Notes: generated by a model not told the origin, from the letters alone. Shown: positions 1 to 11,974, numbered from the stretch's first letter. The stretch is 64,000 nucleotides of DNA from Incurvaria masculella (GCA_946894095.1 OX335665.1:568001-632000), one strand, 5' to 3'. Numbers and translations: made by a program.

Positions 1-1162
1 TAATTCCAAATTCAATCTAGGAAAATGTGTGATTCTCATTTGTTTTTCGTACTGTCAAAATGAGTGAATCTAATGAAGAAATTCGATACATTTTAAAATT
101 TTACTACAAAAAAGGTAAAAATGCAACGCAAGCCGCGAAAAAAATTTGCGATGTTTATGGACCTAGTGCAGTGTCTGTGAGAGTAGCACAAATTTGGTTT
201 AAGCGTTTTCAATCCGGAAATTTTGATGTCAAAGATGCACGTCGCTCTGGTCGCCCTATTACGGATAAAATGGATGCCATTTTTGAAAAAGTGGAGCAAG
301 ATCGGCATATCAGTAGTTACGACGTAGCTGAAGAACTAGGAATTGACCACAAAACAGTTTTGGCGCATTTGAAAAAAAACTGGGTACACAAAAAAGCTCG
401 ATATTTGGGTACCTCACGAGCTCACTGAAAGAAACCTAATGAACCGTGTACTCATTTGTGATTCTTTATTACGACGTAATGAAACCGAACCATTTTTGAA
501 GAAGCTGATAACTGGTGATGAAAAGTGGATCACGTACGACAAGAACGTGCGAAAAAGGTCGTGGTCAAAGGCCGGTCAAGCTTCACAGACTGTGGCGAAA
601 CCCGGGTTAACTCGCAACAAGGTGATGCTGTGTGTGTGGTGGGATTGGAAGGGCATTATTCATTATGAGCTGTTACCACCAGGCAGGACCATCGATTCTG
701 AACTCTACTGCGAACAACTGATGAGATTAAAGCAAGAAGTTGAGAGAAAGCGGCCGGAATTAATCAACAGAAGGGGTGTGGTTTTTCATCATGATAACGC
801 TAGACCTCACACATCTTTAGCCACTCAGCAAAAACTAAGAGAGTTTGGCTGGGAGGTGTTAATGCATCCGCCGTATAGTCCTGACCTTGCACCTTCAGAT
901 TTCCACCTGTTTAGGTCTCTTCAGAATTCTTTAGGCAGTGTCAGGTTAACATCACGAGAGGACTGCCAAAACCACTTGTCGCGGTATATTGATCAGAAGT
1001 CCCAATATTTCTATAGCAATGGGATCATGTCCCTACCTACAAGATGGCAAAAAGTTATCGAACAAAATGGTACCTACATACTTTAGTTAAATGTAAATAA
1101 ACCATATTAAAAAATATTTTGAATTTTCTTAAAAAATGCGAAGAAACTTTTTCCCCAACCTA
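1..1162 (+). mobile_element. mariner-family DNA transposon, 5' end outside window
   Basis: Tc1/mariner-class element. The right terminal inverted repeat ends at 1162; its outer bases read inward are TAGGTTGGGGAAAAAGTTTC, typical of mariner, followed by the TA target dinucleotide. The window opens in the 5' untranslated part, so the left inverted repeat lies upstream and is not visible. The single transposase frame (60-1086) fills nearly all of the visible part. The ORF is close to full length with one disruption, so this is a fairly young copy. Confidence 0.93.
60..1086 (+). pseudogene. mariner transposase with one frameshift
   Basis: Cut-and-paste transposase that binds the element's inverted repeats and integrates at TA. 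The N-terminal half (60-428) carries the paired helix-turn-helix DNA-binding region, including the mariner-typical VAEELGIDHKTV. The catalytic half (439-1086) has TGDEKW with the first Asp, HHDNARPH with the second, and YSPDLAPSD with the third. The last two Asp are separated by 34 residues, the DD34D signature. The halves are in different frames: one extra A in the A-run near 372-380 shifts the frame, so the first ORF stops at 428. The WVPHELTE linker motif reads through in the second frame upstream of 439. Total length (about 340 residues) and both ends match the family, so only this indel breaks it. As it stands it should not give active transposase. Confidence 0.92.
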
Positions 1163-1281
1163 TAATTAAGCAGACTGGGTCGTGCTCTTTGATACCAACA
1201 TAGTGTGCATAGGCAATTTGTACAAATTTCCCGCTATATAGTGTCGCGTTTTGTTACCCGTGATATCAGACTATGTATATA

Positions 1282-1580
1282 TGTTCCGACCTATACAATG
1301 TTTTTTTTACACAGAACGCAAAAAGTATTGCACTTTAAGGCACGAATTCGTCAAAAATATTAAATATAGCCAATGTAGTTGCAGCGAAAACATATTTACA
1401 ATTTCAGGTTTAATGGTTTCGTTGTAATTGCCGATTAGAAGTTTTACACCATGTGTGAAATTGTGAAATTTGATTTCGCTGCAAGTAATATGACTATATT
1501 AACTTTTATTATTAATTCGTGGCTTAAAGTACAATACTTTTTGCGTTATGTGTGAAAACAACTTTATATGGGTCGGAACA
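1282..1580. repeat. foldback MITE, arms about 125 bp
   Basis: The outer sequence TGTTCCGACC at 1282 is repeated as GGTCGGAACA ending at 1580. The two sides stay complementary inwards for about 125 bp, sharing ACGCAAAAAGTATTG and TTGCAGCGAAA, around a loop of about 45 bp. No coding capacity. Arms differ by scattered substitutions. No clear target duplication is seen. Confidence 0.85.
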
Positions 1581-1583
1581 GCC

Positions 1584-1978
1584 TTAAGGGGGTGTATCAT
1601 CCGATCTCATTCAGTTCCATAAGGGCGTATATGAAAGCACATTTTAATTTTTATTAAATAACTGTAACTGATTTTTGAAAAAAAAATATGAAATATAAAT
1701 TGGTTATTTAGCTGTACTTTGAACTTATAATTATAAATATCTGAGGCTCCCCTTCTTTGTTAAAATTTGTTTTATGCATTTCTATACATTTTTTATTTGT
1801 CTGAGCAACAAAGCATCGGGGTCTTACAGTTTTGTCTATAAATTATGTCTAGACCATCAAATCTACAAATGTATTTTTTTTTATCGAAATTCGTAGTAGT
1901 CATTTTTAAATTAAATTACATGATGTTTTACATAACCCTTATGGGACTGAATGCAATTAGGTGCTAACACTCCCTTAA
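1584..1978. repeat. TTAA-flanked MITE
   Basis: TTAA at 1584-1587 and 1975-1978 bracket imperfect inverted repeats of about 50 bp. The left arm starts TTAAGGGGGTGT and contains CATTCAGTTCCATAAGGG; the right arm is its complement. TTAA duplication is the target-site type of piggyBac-like transposases. It begins 4 bp after the foldback ending at 1580. Confidence 0.82.
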
Positions 1979-2351
1979 AGTAATGCGAAGATATTATGTC
2001 AGTATTTTTCGTTATTATTTATTAAACTTTGTATTTCAAGCATAATGTTCTATTATAAGTATGTCAAAATCGTTATTTTTCACAATACATGACGCAAAAG
2101 GTACAGATCGAACCACTTGGCTTGTGCCACTCCCACCTAGCACCAGGCTGTGCCCAGCCAACAAAGTGAAGTGAACAACATTTTACAAGTGGTTCAAGCT
2201 ACTGCTAGGCGCTACGTACAGGCTGTCCCTACTATGCGCGTTTACTTACCACATATTCTAGGCGGGAACATGAACAAGTTTCGTTCAACAAGTTCAGTGA
2301 GATTAAAACTCTTAGATTAGCGAAATTTTAGGTACTTTAACTTAATTAATT
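1979..2351. other. unassigned
   Basis: AT-rich to about 2090, then mixed composition to 2310. No ORF, RNA signature or match to the window's repeat families seen. Confidence 0.5.
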
Positions 2352-2656
2352 TGAGCGGCGAGCAGCTCAGGGGCGCGGGTACTAGCTTTGCATACCAGGG
2401 GTCATGAGCAAAAACCCCGCCGTTTTAATACCCGACTTTCATTTCCTTTATGCGTTGGATGAGACGATACTTTTGAAAGAGTTGTTCTACGGTTCTAGAT
2501 CAATGTGAACTGTGAACGGTTAAGCCCGTCCGAGTTGGTATCATCGCATTGGATTAAAAATTGGTCAAAGATGTCAAAACATTTCTGGCATGGCACCAAA
2601 TGTCTTCAGGAATGCGGTGTGTTGGGATAATATCATGACAGTGGGGTGTGGTTTTT
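2352..2656 (+). mobile_element. S-tRNA SINE, degraded
   Basis: The head reads GAGCGGCGAGCAGCTCAGG, a decayed box A region. The body is recognisable from AAGCCCGTCCGAGTTGGTA onward and the tail has GGCATGGCACC and GGGATAATATCATGACAG. About 100 bp between head and body is lost or scrambled. An old copy. Confidence 0.75.
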
Positions 2657-2990
2657 TTTAACTCAATTAGATGAAAATTAAACACTTGGATTCGCCACAA
2701 CTTTTTTTTTCGAAGCGTTTGTAATTTTCTGTATTGCTACGAACTAGCTTTAGCACATTGGCATACAAATAACTCATGTATGTATGAACATTGGTGAAGA
2801 GTCATCTTGACTACTATATTGACACCTTATTCTAAATTAATCTAATGTCAATTATTCTGCATCATTATTGTTGATACACGGAAGTATCAAATCAAATATA
2901 GATTACTATTTACTTAAAAAAAGAAATTATCGCGAACTCTACAGAAAGGAAACGTCACTCGTCTGTTTGACTGTGTATCTGTTCACATAT
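2657..2990. other. unassigned
   Basis: AT-rich sequence with no ORF or repeat match noticed. Confidence 0.5.
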
Positions 2991-3382
2991 TTTTTTATGC
3001 GACCTGACGGCTAATACCACACAACTACCGTTATGATATTAGCCCAATACACCACTTCCCCGAAGGAATTAGGTGACCTTCCCTTTATGAGCACGGCTAC
3101 ATTGAACTAGCTGGAAAACAAGGACAATTTTTCATGGCCGCTTCGACCATCTTTTCATCCAATGCGATGGTACCAACCCGGGCGGGCTTAAACCCTACAA
3201 CCTTGTAGGGGAAGGGGACCTACAGTTTTACATGGATTCCGAACCACGGAGCAGCTCGCATTCGTGACGAAATGCACTTATCGAACTCGGAAAGAGAAAG
3301 ACAGTGGTGCAACTCGAAATTGAACCCGGGCCTCTGGTACGCTAGGTCAGTCCCCGCGCCACTAGGCTACGAGCCGCTCAAA
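2991..3382 (-). mobile_element. S-tRNA SINE, near full length
   Basis: Read on the minus strand, it runs from the tRNA-like head (GAGCGGCTCGTAGCCTAGTG, box A type, then GGGTTCAAT as box B) near 3382 to the A-rich tail near 2991. It contains the shared body block with GGTACCATCGCATTGGATG and the tail block ending in a Pol III-style A-run. Confidence 0.88.
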
Positions 3383-3925
3383 ATATAAACAGTACCAACA
3401 CTTAATACAGATGTAGTAGACCAGTATAGATGCGTATATCTCCTTCTAATATATTGTAGGCTACCATCACACTCAATAAAATTAATACAAGATCTGTTTG
3501 TATTTCAAATTCTGTATTATTATTTCTACTCACCAAACGTTAACGATGTAATTCTTCTTCGTATCCGCTCACATCTAACTCGCTTCGGTTCTGTTTCTAG
3601 TCATTAACCCCAAGTACTTCACTCTTAATCACACTACAAATGCGAACATAAAAAATCTACCTTTTAATGTGTGAAGATAATTATTAAAGATCAAATTTTA
3701 TCCCCGAAAAAGTAATCAATGAAATAAAAGAAGGAATACAGGAATATAGCGTACAGTGCAAATCTCGCGTACAGGAAGGAAAAGTCACAGACGAAGGTCC
3801 ACAGATCACGGAATAAGCCTTTACGATTCTGAGGCATCTATGAGTGCATTTTTCCCCGTGTCGCATGCATTATAAAACCTGAAAAAGAAAAGAAAAGACG
3901 TTTAAATAAATTCAAATGGGTACAT
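3383..3925. other. unassigned
   Basis: AT-rich, no gene. The 60-codon minus-strand ORF at 3684-3866 has no recognisable motif and is treated as chance. Confidence 0.5.
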
Positions 3926-4134
3926 CAGGTCTATTCCTGGCATTCAGTAATCAGGAATTCTGGGTCTAGAAAACCCCTTTTGTAGCGGTTTTCAAAGCGA
4001 TTTTCTTGACGAAAATATTTTTTAATCAATCAAGGTTTTCCGTAGAAAAACTCGCTTTGAAAATCAATATAAAAGCGGTTTTCTAGACTCAGGATTCCTG
4101 ATTCCTGATTACTAATTGCCAGGAATAGACCTAC
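3926..4134. repeat. M4 MITE, complete copy
   Basis: Inverted repeats of about 90 bp: the left end AGGTCTATTCCTGGCATT plus CAGTAATCAGGAAT is complementary to the right end. Inside, GCGGTTTTCAAAGCGATTTT is mirrored as AAAACTCGCTTTGAAAA. Other copies, all partial, are at 14030, 49098 and 50715. Confidence 0.85.
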
Positions 4135-4466
4135 TGCTCCTACTTTGGAGTGGTAATCGTTTCTTACACTGGTTCGAGCGTATGAAAAAATGCCGAAATA
4201 TTTTGGGAATATTTTAAATGATAATACAATTGATTAGGTCCTAATATCAAACAGCCCTGTGAACCTTATTCGGCCTTTCCTGCAAAGGATTTTTTTTCAA
4301 ATGACTTTGGGATATTAGACCTTAGAAGGTGAGACGTAATACCGTTACAGATAAGGTACATTTGTGTTACGAATAAATTGCTCTATATTTCACTTCATAA
4401 AAAAATCGCCTTTATTCTATTTCGTGGATATTAAGTATAAAACAGGAATGCTTATGGTAAGTGGTG
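4135..4466. other. unassigned
   Basis: No gene or repeat recognised in this stretch. Confidence 0.5.
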
Positions 4467-5035
4467 TTAAGGCGGCCCAAACCGGCGGGACTGACTCATT
4501 CGCGGGCACTGTACAAAAACGTGCTGTTGCGCTCTGGGACCTTCTCTGTTTCAAAGAAAAAGACTGGCTCCGTGATGAGGAAGATGCAACATGTCCACAA
4601 AAAAGACAATGTGCATAGTGTATGATTTGGTAAGATTTACGAAAATTTTGATTTCAAAACGACTTATAGCTAAAAGTAAACCACGACCGCTGTAGTAAAA
4701 AATCTAACAAAAACCAAATAGATTATAAATCTTGATTAAATAAGCTATGTCTGATGATCTATATGATATCTGATGATGATATAATCTTTTTAAGATTTTC
4801 TTACTTTATTATTGCGTAATAAACCAAGTTATTGTATAAAACGCGCGAAAAATTCGAACTTTCGGACCTTATAACTCAGGAACCAAACACAATTTTGCAA
4901 TGCCAACGGTCATCAGACATCAATTTCGATCAAATAAAGCTCTTTTGAGCAAAATTTGGGATCTCTGATAAGAAATATGGGTGTGATCTTCTTTCCCCGT
5001 TTGTATGGGGAGTTGAGCGAGTTGGGCCACCTTAA
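4467..5035 (+). repeat. M2 MITE, complete copy
   Basis: TTAA at 4467 and at 5032-5035 flank the ends TTAAGGCGGCCCAAACCGGC and GAGTTGGGCCACCTTAA, which are inverted. The 569-bp interior has no intact transposase. The ORF at 4364-4618 only overlaps the left end. Family blocks include AAAACGACTTATAGCTAAAA and AACACAATTTTGCAATGCC. A short dinucleotide-like expansion near 4755-4790 is specific to this copy. Confidence 0.88.
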
Positions 5036-5676
5036 TAACTATGTGTCAGTCTTTGAGGTGAAACAGAGCGAGTAAAATAATCAGGTTTTTCGACCAACTT
5101 CAACTTAGGACCAAATTAGATGATAATAGTAGAAGATTGCAAAATGTTTACCAAGATATTGTGTTCAAAGATAAAAAAACTGAACTTTAGTTTTATCTGT
5201 CAGTTTGATTGATCGTCATACGACTTGATTGAAGACAAAAACTGACAGTGATGAGACTTCCGTATACGCAAGATGCAACTCTTGCGCAACTTGGATCGAA
5301 AAACCTCAAACCACATCTCAATGCCATCAATATTGTTCATTATTATTATGTTTTGTGCATGTGTAATTCTCATTTGCAATTGAGTTCATCGTATGCGTAT
5401 AATATATACTAGAGTATGGTGACAAAGATAATACTAATAATTACTTCGTGTGGTGTTTGCCAGGCATGCTACCCAGAAACACCAATTAATCAAAATGTTA
5501 AATGTTTAATGGTACAATGGAGACGTCACAGATGCAATAGAACTGAATTATTCACTAAAATCAAATTAATAAATGTTAGCTTAACCAAGCAAACATAAAA
5601 ATACGAACATTTTTGCTGGCAAATTTTCTAAATGCCTAACAACTGAAAAATGAAGCAGCCCGTTATTCAATAAACT
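5036..5676. other. unassigned
   Basis: No recognised family. The 60-codon ORF at 5416-5598 shows no domain or codon signal. Confidence 0.45.
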
Positions 5677-5841
5677 TAGCCCCGGTTGCACGAAGAGACG
5701 GCTGAGTTAACCAATGTTCAAACACGTAACTATTAGTGACCCGCATAGAGTTCCTTCCATACTGTCCACACAAAGTGACGTGTTCGATCATGCTTTGACG
5801 TTGATTTTGATTTTTTGTCCTTTCGTGCACTCGGCCCTTAG
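5677..5841 (+). repeat. M6 MITE
   Basis: Left end AGCCCCGGTTGCACGAA, right end TTCGTGCACTCGGCCC, imperfectly inverted. The interior contains TTCAAACACGT and AGTTCCTTCCATAC. Two sister copies in opposite orientation lie at 61313 and 61672. Confidence 0.82.
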
Positions 5842-7978
5842 ACAATGTATTTAATCACATCCAACTTTTAAGAAACACTTTCCGTGCTCTAGGAACATAT
5901 TACATGATATGACCGCTGCAAAAAGATGTCTTAGCTATGCTTTCATGTATTTACCCATTTTTAATTCATTCCAATCAATAGAATATGTATGTTTAATATT
6001 TATAATGAGTATCGAACTTCGTAAATGTAATTATGTGAACGTTAATAGAGCTGTCGCATTATTTACATGGTAGCTCTCTTGTTACATTGCTACTTGAAGA
6101 ATTTCGGAAGCAGTATGCTTAGTTTTGGTTGAGTTGGATTCGATGTAATTATCAAATCTTTCTTTTCTTCTTGGTCGGGACACTTTCATGGCTATGCATC
6201 TCAGGGAATAGTAGCTTTTAGAAATATTACTTATTAATAGTCTGTAAACTTGTAAAGTATATATACTTGTATTAGTGTGCAGCAGCGAAAATCCCAACGT
6301 CGCAGACTGCGACTAGGAACAACTAGTAACATGCATCGCGGATACAATGTTACTTGCAAAGCACTGAATTTTTGTATTACTTCCTTTTATTAACGCACTG
6401 CGCCACGCACCTTCTCGGCCGGAAGTCGAAGTAGTCGCGTGCATGAACAACGTTCATGCGTGATCCAGTGACAATCACAGCCGCGTCTGGTGCGTGCCCA
6501 CTAGCATGCGTGTGGATTCAGTTTGCACTTCATACGAGTAGCTTGCTTTATGGGGGTTTATCGATGGTCAAATGGATATTTTAACAAGAAATCGTTGTCC
6601 CAATTCCAACATTTAATCATGTCCAGACATTTAAATAAAACTGTTGAAAATACGTACGTGTTAGGTATTTTATTATTATAAAAAAAATAATTTGATCATT
6701 ATTTTTATTCAGATCAATATAATCGTGCTCAAATAAAATATAATCGTGCTCCGGCACCTAATCAGTGAAATGCGATGTTTTGGGCTAATATTATGACAGT
6801 TGGTGTGGTGTAATCAGCCATCCATTTTCAGGTCCTTTAAAAATGTACAATTATTTATGTTAAGAGCGGCATATGGCGTAGATAAGGACTTTTAAAGGTG
6901 CCCGAGAACGCCCATGGGCTCTGGAAATTTTAGGGACTGCGAAGTGCTTCTTCGCACCATGTTTGATGGAACTCAGGTTGAACTCTAGGGCAAAAACCTC
7001 GGCAGGGAGTTGATTCCATTGTTACTGTTCTGTGTTCCTTATATCGACTGTGAATGGGTAAGAAGCATGGAAGTGAAGAAATAACAGGAGAACGAATGGA
7101 ACTAAAAAAATGGCCTTATCACAATTGTGCCGCGGGGGGCGTGTCTTCTTGACAGAACCTGCGGCCATTTTATTCTTGCGTCGCTAGCTGTCGCGGGCGA
7201 GTTTGACGTAAGATCGAATTGTAATTGAATATGCCGTCGTGCATTGTAAAATGATGCATAAACAACTTGACAAGACATAAAAAACATTCAGGAATATCAT
7301 ATTACCTGTAAATATACGCTAAATATTCGAAATAGTGGATATTTCACTTGAAAACATTTCTATGGGGATGGTGTTATGCCATCAATCAACGCGAACTCAA
7401 AATAATCTCAATTCGCTACCTATTTTCATTTCTTTGCAGAATTCCTCTATTTAGCCAGAAATAGATATTATATAGCATGCAATTAGTATGTCTGTCTGTG
7501 TATTGAAATGTCTACAGCTGGATTTATGCTTACCCATAGAAATAATTCTTAAATGATATTTTATGTTATTTACACGAACCAGCCTAAAATAAAACTCTTA
7601 ATTGAATATACATAAGTCTGAATATGCGCGATAAAATCTTGACCTAATATATTTTTTTACAAAAAAGTTGTACCTTATATTGATAATATACTGAATCTAG
7701 CATTATATTTGACGAATATTTAAAAGATAATTGCGTATTTGTAGCAAACAGTGCCAACTTATTTTGGTAAAAATTTTGAAAAATTTGGCTTCCATCATTA
7801 AGACAAAATATCATAAAAATACGCTTATAAAAAGCCATTGAGGACTTGAGTGGGCACTCTGCTTGGAGCACTCAAATAACGCAAGTCTATACGATATTTA
7901 CGTAAAGTTCAAGGTCAAGATAATTACGTAAAGTTAGTATCTGAAAGGAGTGCGCCTGTACCGGAATCACTAACCAAA
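5842..7978. other. unassigned stretch with one SINE scrap
   Basis: Mostly AT-rich. At about 6755-6836 there is a degraded S-tRNA tail (GGGCTAATATTATGACAG). A CpG-containing patch at 6400-6540 is unassigned. No ORF here carries a recognisable domain. Confidence 0.5.
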
Positions 7979-7981
7979 ACA

Positions 7982-8283
7982 CCGACCAAGTGCGAGTCGG
8001 ACTCGTGCACGAAGGGTTCCGTACCATCTTACATGATTTCACCCAAAAATCACGTAAGGGGGCTCCCCCTTTAATTTTTGATATTTCAAAATGTTAGCTA
8101 TTTGTTGTTATAGCGGCCATAAATATACACAATCTGTGAAAATTTCAACTATTTACCTATTATTGTTAATGAGATACAGCCCTGTAACAGACGGACGGAC
8201 GGAGGGACAGACGGGCGGATGGATGGACGGACAGCAAAGGCTTAGTATTGGGGTTTCGTTGGCACCCTTTGGGTACGGAACAG
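7982..8283 (+). mobile_element. M1 element
   Basis: Starts with the near-palindrome GTGCGAGTCGGACTCG, then AGGGTTCCGTACC. It has the conserved TAGCGGC and GTGAAAATTTC blocks, an interrupted GACG-type microsatellite (about 8185-8235), and ends TTTGGGTACGGAAC, the inverse of the start. No ORF of its own. Confidence 0.85.
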
Positions 8284-8295
8284 TAATAAAACCGA

Positions 8296-8421
8296 ATTCA
8301 AACACTAAGAAGTGGAAAATAACACCCATTTTTGGGTCGGTGACATATTGTTGTTATTCTTTGGTTGGTTGGCACCGACCCCCAAAAATCGGGTATTTTC
8401 CACTTTTTAGTGTTTGATGTC
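8296..8421. repeat. small foldback element
   Basis: CAAACACTAAGAAGTGGAAA on the left is mirrored by TTTCCACTTTTTAGTGTTTG on the right. The arms of about 50 bp meet around a short loop near 8350. It directly follows the M1 element. Confidence 0.8.
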
Positions 8422-8448
8422 AGTTAAAAACTAAAACTATACTTATGT

Positions 8449-8468
8449 TGATTGATTGATTGATTGAT
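8449..8468 (+). repeat. (GATT)5 microsatellite
   Basis: Five tandem GATT units. Confidence 0.95.
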
Positions 8469-8559
8469 TTGAATTAAGGCCTCTCTGTCCTATTTTTAGA
8501 CAATTTTGCCAGTGTCCAGTTAGGCTTAAATACTGGATTAGTGCTACATTGGCGCATTT

Positions 8560-9250
8560 AACAGAGAATGCATTTCACACACTGATAGCGACCGGCCAGC
8601 GAGCGTTCGGTTCCCGGGTGACACGCGGAACCCGAACGGCTGGCTGCTCTTCGCTACGCAAGCACAGCTCCGACGATACTCCGCTCCCTCCTCGGCGAGG
8701 ACCGACTCAGCGTCGGGACCTACCGAGCCGCCGAGTGATCCACCCGGCTACGGAACCTCCCCAGGGCACCGGAGCGCTTTGTGACTTGAAATTAAACCAC
8801 AAGCCTCTGGATGTAGAGCCGAGCTGTACCCCCGACCAGGTTGCCGGCAGCACGCCTTAACTTCTGCACCGCATGTACCGCAATCGCACCACGAGCACCG
8901 CACTTTAAAGTCAACAGACTTGACCTGACTGGTCAAAGTCTAAACTCGTAAGGCGGAAGGCCACTATAAACTTTAAATAAACTATGAAACTTTAAACTAT
9001 AAGAACTATGTAAACTTTAAACTTTGAAACTCTGCCGAACCCACTTGGTTGGCGTAGGGAATGAACTATATAAGGCAGCGTCTCCGACCCGTTTAGTCGG
9101 AGCGCCAGTACGATCTGGCCCTATTGTGCCAGGGACCCTTATTTATACCTGACCTGAAAATATTACGGTGCGGTCTGCGGTGCGGGGGGCAGAAGGGAAA
9201 GCGAACGGACAGCAATCTGTCGAGAATATTTCTCGCTGTCATTCTTTAAT
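8560..9250. other. GC-rich unclassified block with TATA-like motif and hairpin
   Basis: Much richer in G+C than the flanks. It contains repeated AAACTTTAAAC-type words (8960-9035), CTATATAAGG at 9066-9075, a perfect 7-bp hairpin CTCCGAC/GTCGGAG at 9082-9102, and an arthropod Inr-like CAGT at 9106. The plus-strand ORF at 8549-8860 has no recognisable domain. It could be a degraded LTR or the 5' part of a retroelement; not identified. Confidence 0.35.
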
Positions 9251-11459
9251 AACATTTACTATACTATAACAAAATATGCATATGTACTATACAAATTTCT
9301 TGCTAACACTTACAAATGTGTCCTAAAGCTATATAGTTACACAATACATAAATTGTACTCAACTATTCATATTCTATAAAATAAGGTTATAACATATACA
9401 TATGTAAATAGATGCTTGATGACGTGATTTCTATCAAAGGAAAATATCTTCTGTTATTTATATTATACCATATACAATAACCCATTAACTATACAATATC
9501 TCGAGCAACTATAACACATTTAGTTCTGTTACGTTTTATTTTAAAACATCCTCATGCTTTGAAATGCCCTTCAATAGGTATTTATATAATAAAAATACAA
9601 TTCTATAAATTATACAAATGTCCAATATACATATAACATACACAAAACACTTGAAAAGCCACCAAATAATCTTAAGCTCTAAAACCTTCATGCTCTAAAT
9701 ATATCATAAAATATTACGAATGTCTATTTTCTGTACACTATATATTTCCATTATACATACTTTACACTTTCTAAGCTTTCCTCACGGTATGATATGCAAA
9801 ACCAAACTCTATATTATATGTACTGACGTTATATCCAGTATCTTAAAGCTAACTCTAAAAGCTATTTCCATAAGCATGTATACAATTTTCCAATACTTTA
9901 AATCTATATAATGTGTGTACATATGAGACATTTACTTAGGTATTTCCAAAATGCTAACTATAAACATACCTAAGTAAATTCACATGGTTACTATTAAAAC
10001 GCACACCTGCATTCTTTCAACTGAAGCCCAAGCCGACGCACAATAGTTTTATTGCGGTCGGCTGCGTGAAACTATGCCCTGCTTAATATTCCCTGAAAGA
10101 ACCTTTAGATATCTGCCGCGCCGCATAAGGCGGACGCGCAGGTGGGCAGACAATAGTGGCTTTACAGCGTGCCGCGTTTACAGCCCTCAGGTGCACGAAC
10201 TTTACATGGAATCAAGGAAATATTCTACCTCTAAAATACTTTGAACAATTACTTTAATCTGTCTCAGGTGCGGCGGCAAACAACAAACACTTTAAAAACT
10301 AAACACGTGCAGCACTATTCTATAAAAATATATACAGGAAATGTCTACCTTAAAGTTTTATAATCGCGTCGCCAACACACACTTACGTATATTTGTTAGT
10401 CATTGTCTGTTCTCGCTACAAATTCTGATGAAACAGCATTTCTTCCGAATAAATCTTTGAATTAATGCAGGGATGGTAATCAGATTTTGAAAAAACCTTT
10501 TTCTGATTATTTTCAAAATCTGATTACCTAACTAGCTTCAAATTCAATTGTCGCTGAAACTCAAATTAATGAAATAACGGTAAAGTCGTATCCATTAGAT
10601 ACAGAAAATTATCGAATTCAGGCAGTTTACAAACTTTACATAATTGTTTAATAAAAAAACCGAAGTCACAAACCCAATATACATAGGCTATGTAATCGCC
10701 TAAATTTATTTTTATATTTGGAGATTCTCTTTCATTATTTTCTAATTACGATGTGTTACATATACATATAAGAACATGCGAATAAAACGCCTTTTCAAAA
10801 TTTTTGTTTGTAATTCACTATTTCAGAAAAGTAATTATGAACAAAAATTTACAAATGGATCCATGGACGGTGATGTTTTCATCGCGCTAGGCGCCGCGGC
10901 ATTACCCCCAGCTTCACTTGCCACCACGTTGCTCTAATGAGCAATATTTTTGCTAATTTTTGCAACCAAATTATTTGTTGGCTATGGTTTGCATAACATC
11001 TTTCTAACTCATGTAGTTTTCAATGGTTTTGACGGCCGGATTCAGCCAGTATTTATTAGATATTTTTGACTCGGCACTCGCTGTCATCATCACGAATGAG
11101 GAATGACGTAACGACCATCTGGATTATTAAAAAATAATTCGTATCTCTATCGGTTTACCTACCAATTTGGGAGACTTCAAATTGGATTTTTCTCCGTTTT
11201 CATCATTGCGCTACAAATTTGTACGGCAATAAAATTTTGTAAGTTGCGTTACGTCATTTTTTGCGCGCTCGTTGTATGGACGTTATTTCTCCAGTTATTT
11301 CTTCACCTCCATGGTAAGAAGATATAAAATGTTGCAATTCAAATGCAATGATTACCAAATTAGAGAATCTAATCACATTATATTGGTTTTTTAAATGTAT
11401 TCAAATGGCTTCGATGTATTAAAAATCAGCCATTGTTTTTTATTGTTTGACAACAGTGC
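9251..11459. other. unassigned AT-rich stretch
   Basis: No gene recognised. A foldback at 10475-10528 pairs GGTAATCAGATTTTGAAAA with its complement. Sequence after it (TGTCGCTGAAACT) resembles the foldback at 30418. Confidence 0.45.
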
Positions 11460-11890
11460 AATGACGGACTAGCAGCGACCAATCGCGTGCGTCCGCACAT
11501 GTCTTCGGCCAATCAGAGCGTGTCTGCCGCCGGGTGAAAACGCGTTCGAAAATCGAATGCCTCGCGTTCGTACAAGCACGCCGCGGTATGATAGATGCGG
11601 AGTCGCAAGGCCGAATCGTATGTTGAAATCCATAGACATTGCAGTTGCATAGAGCTTTTGACTGTCATCTTTGACGTTATATCACTTTATGACGTTATAA
11701 ACATATCTTCACAAACTAATAATTACTTAACAAAAAAGTACCCTCAGCTTAAAATTAATAAGCAGTGGGTAACTTGCACTGTTATAATGGCGACACATCC
11801 CCGTACCGCGAAGATGACAGTTCAAGATGGCGACCGTTTAGTTCCGATTTTGGCCACGCGCAAAAAGAGCTATGTGGCACTCTAGTCGCT
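11460..11890. promoter_or_regulatory. GC-rich, promoter-like block with two CCAAT boxes
   Basis: Two CCAAT pentamers at 11479-11483 and 11509-11513 lie 30 bp apart in CpG-rich sequence (about 11465-11600). Downstream, CAAGATGGCGACC near 11826 resembles a YY1-type site. NF-Y site pairs with such spacing are common in insect and vertebrate promoters. No convincing exon follows on either strand, so this is tentative. Confidence 0.3.
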
Positions 11891-11974
11891 AATGTCAATG
11901 TTAACTGTCAGTAGAATTTTGGCTTAGCCAAGTTTTTTGTTTATTTTTTTACCTAAATCGGATCTGTCATATTT

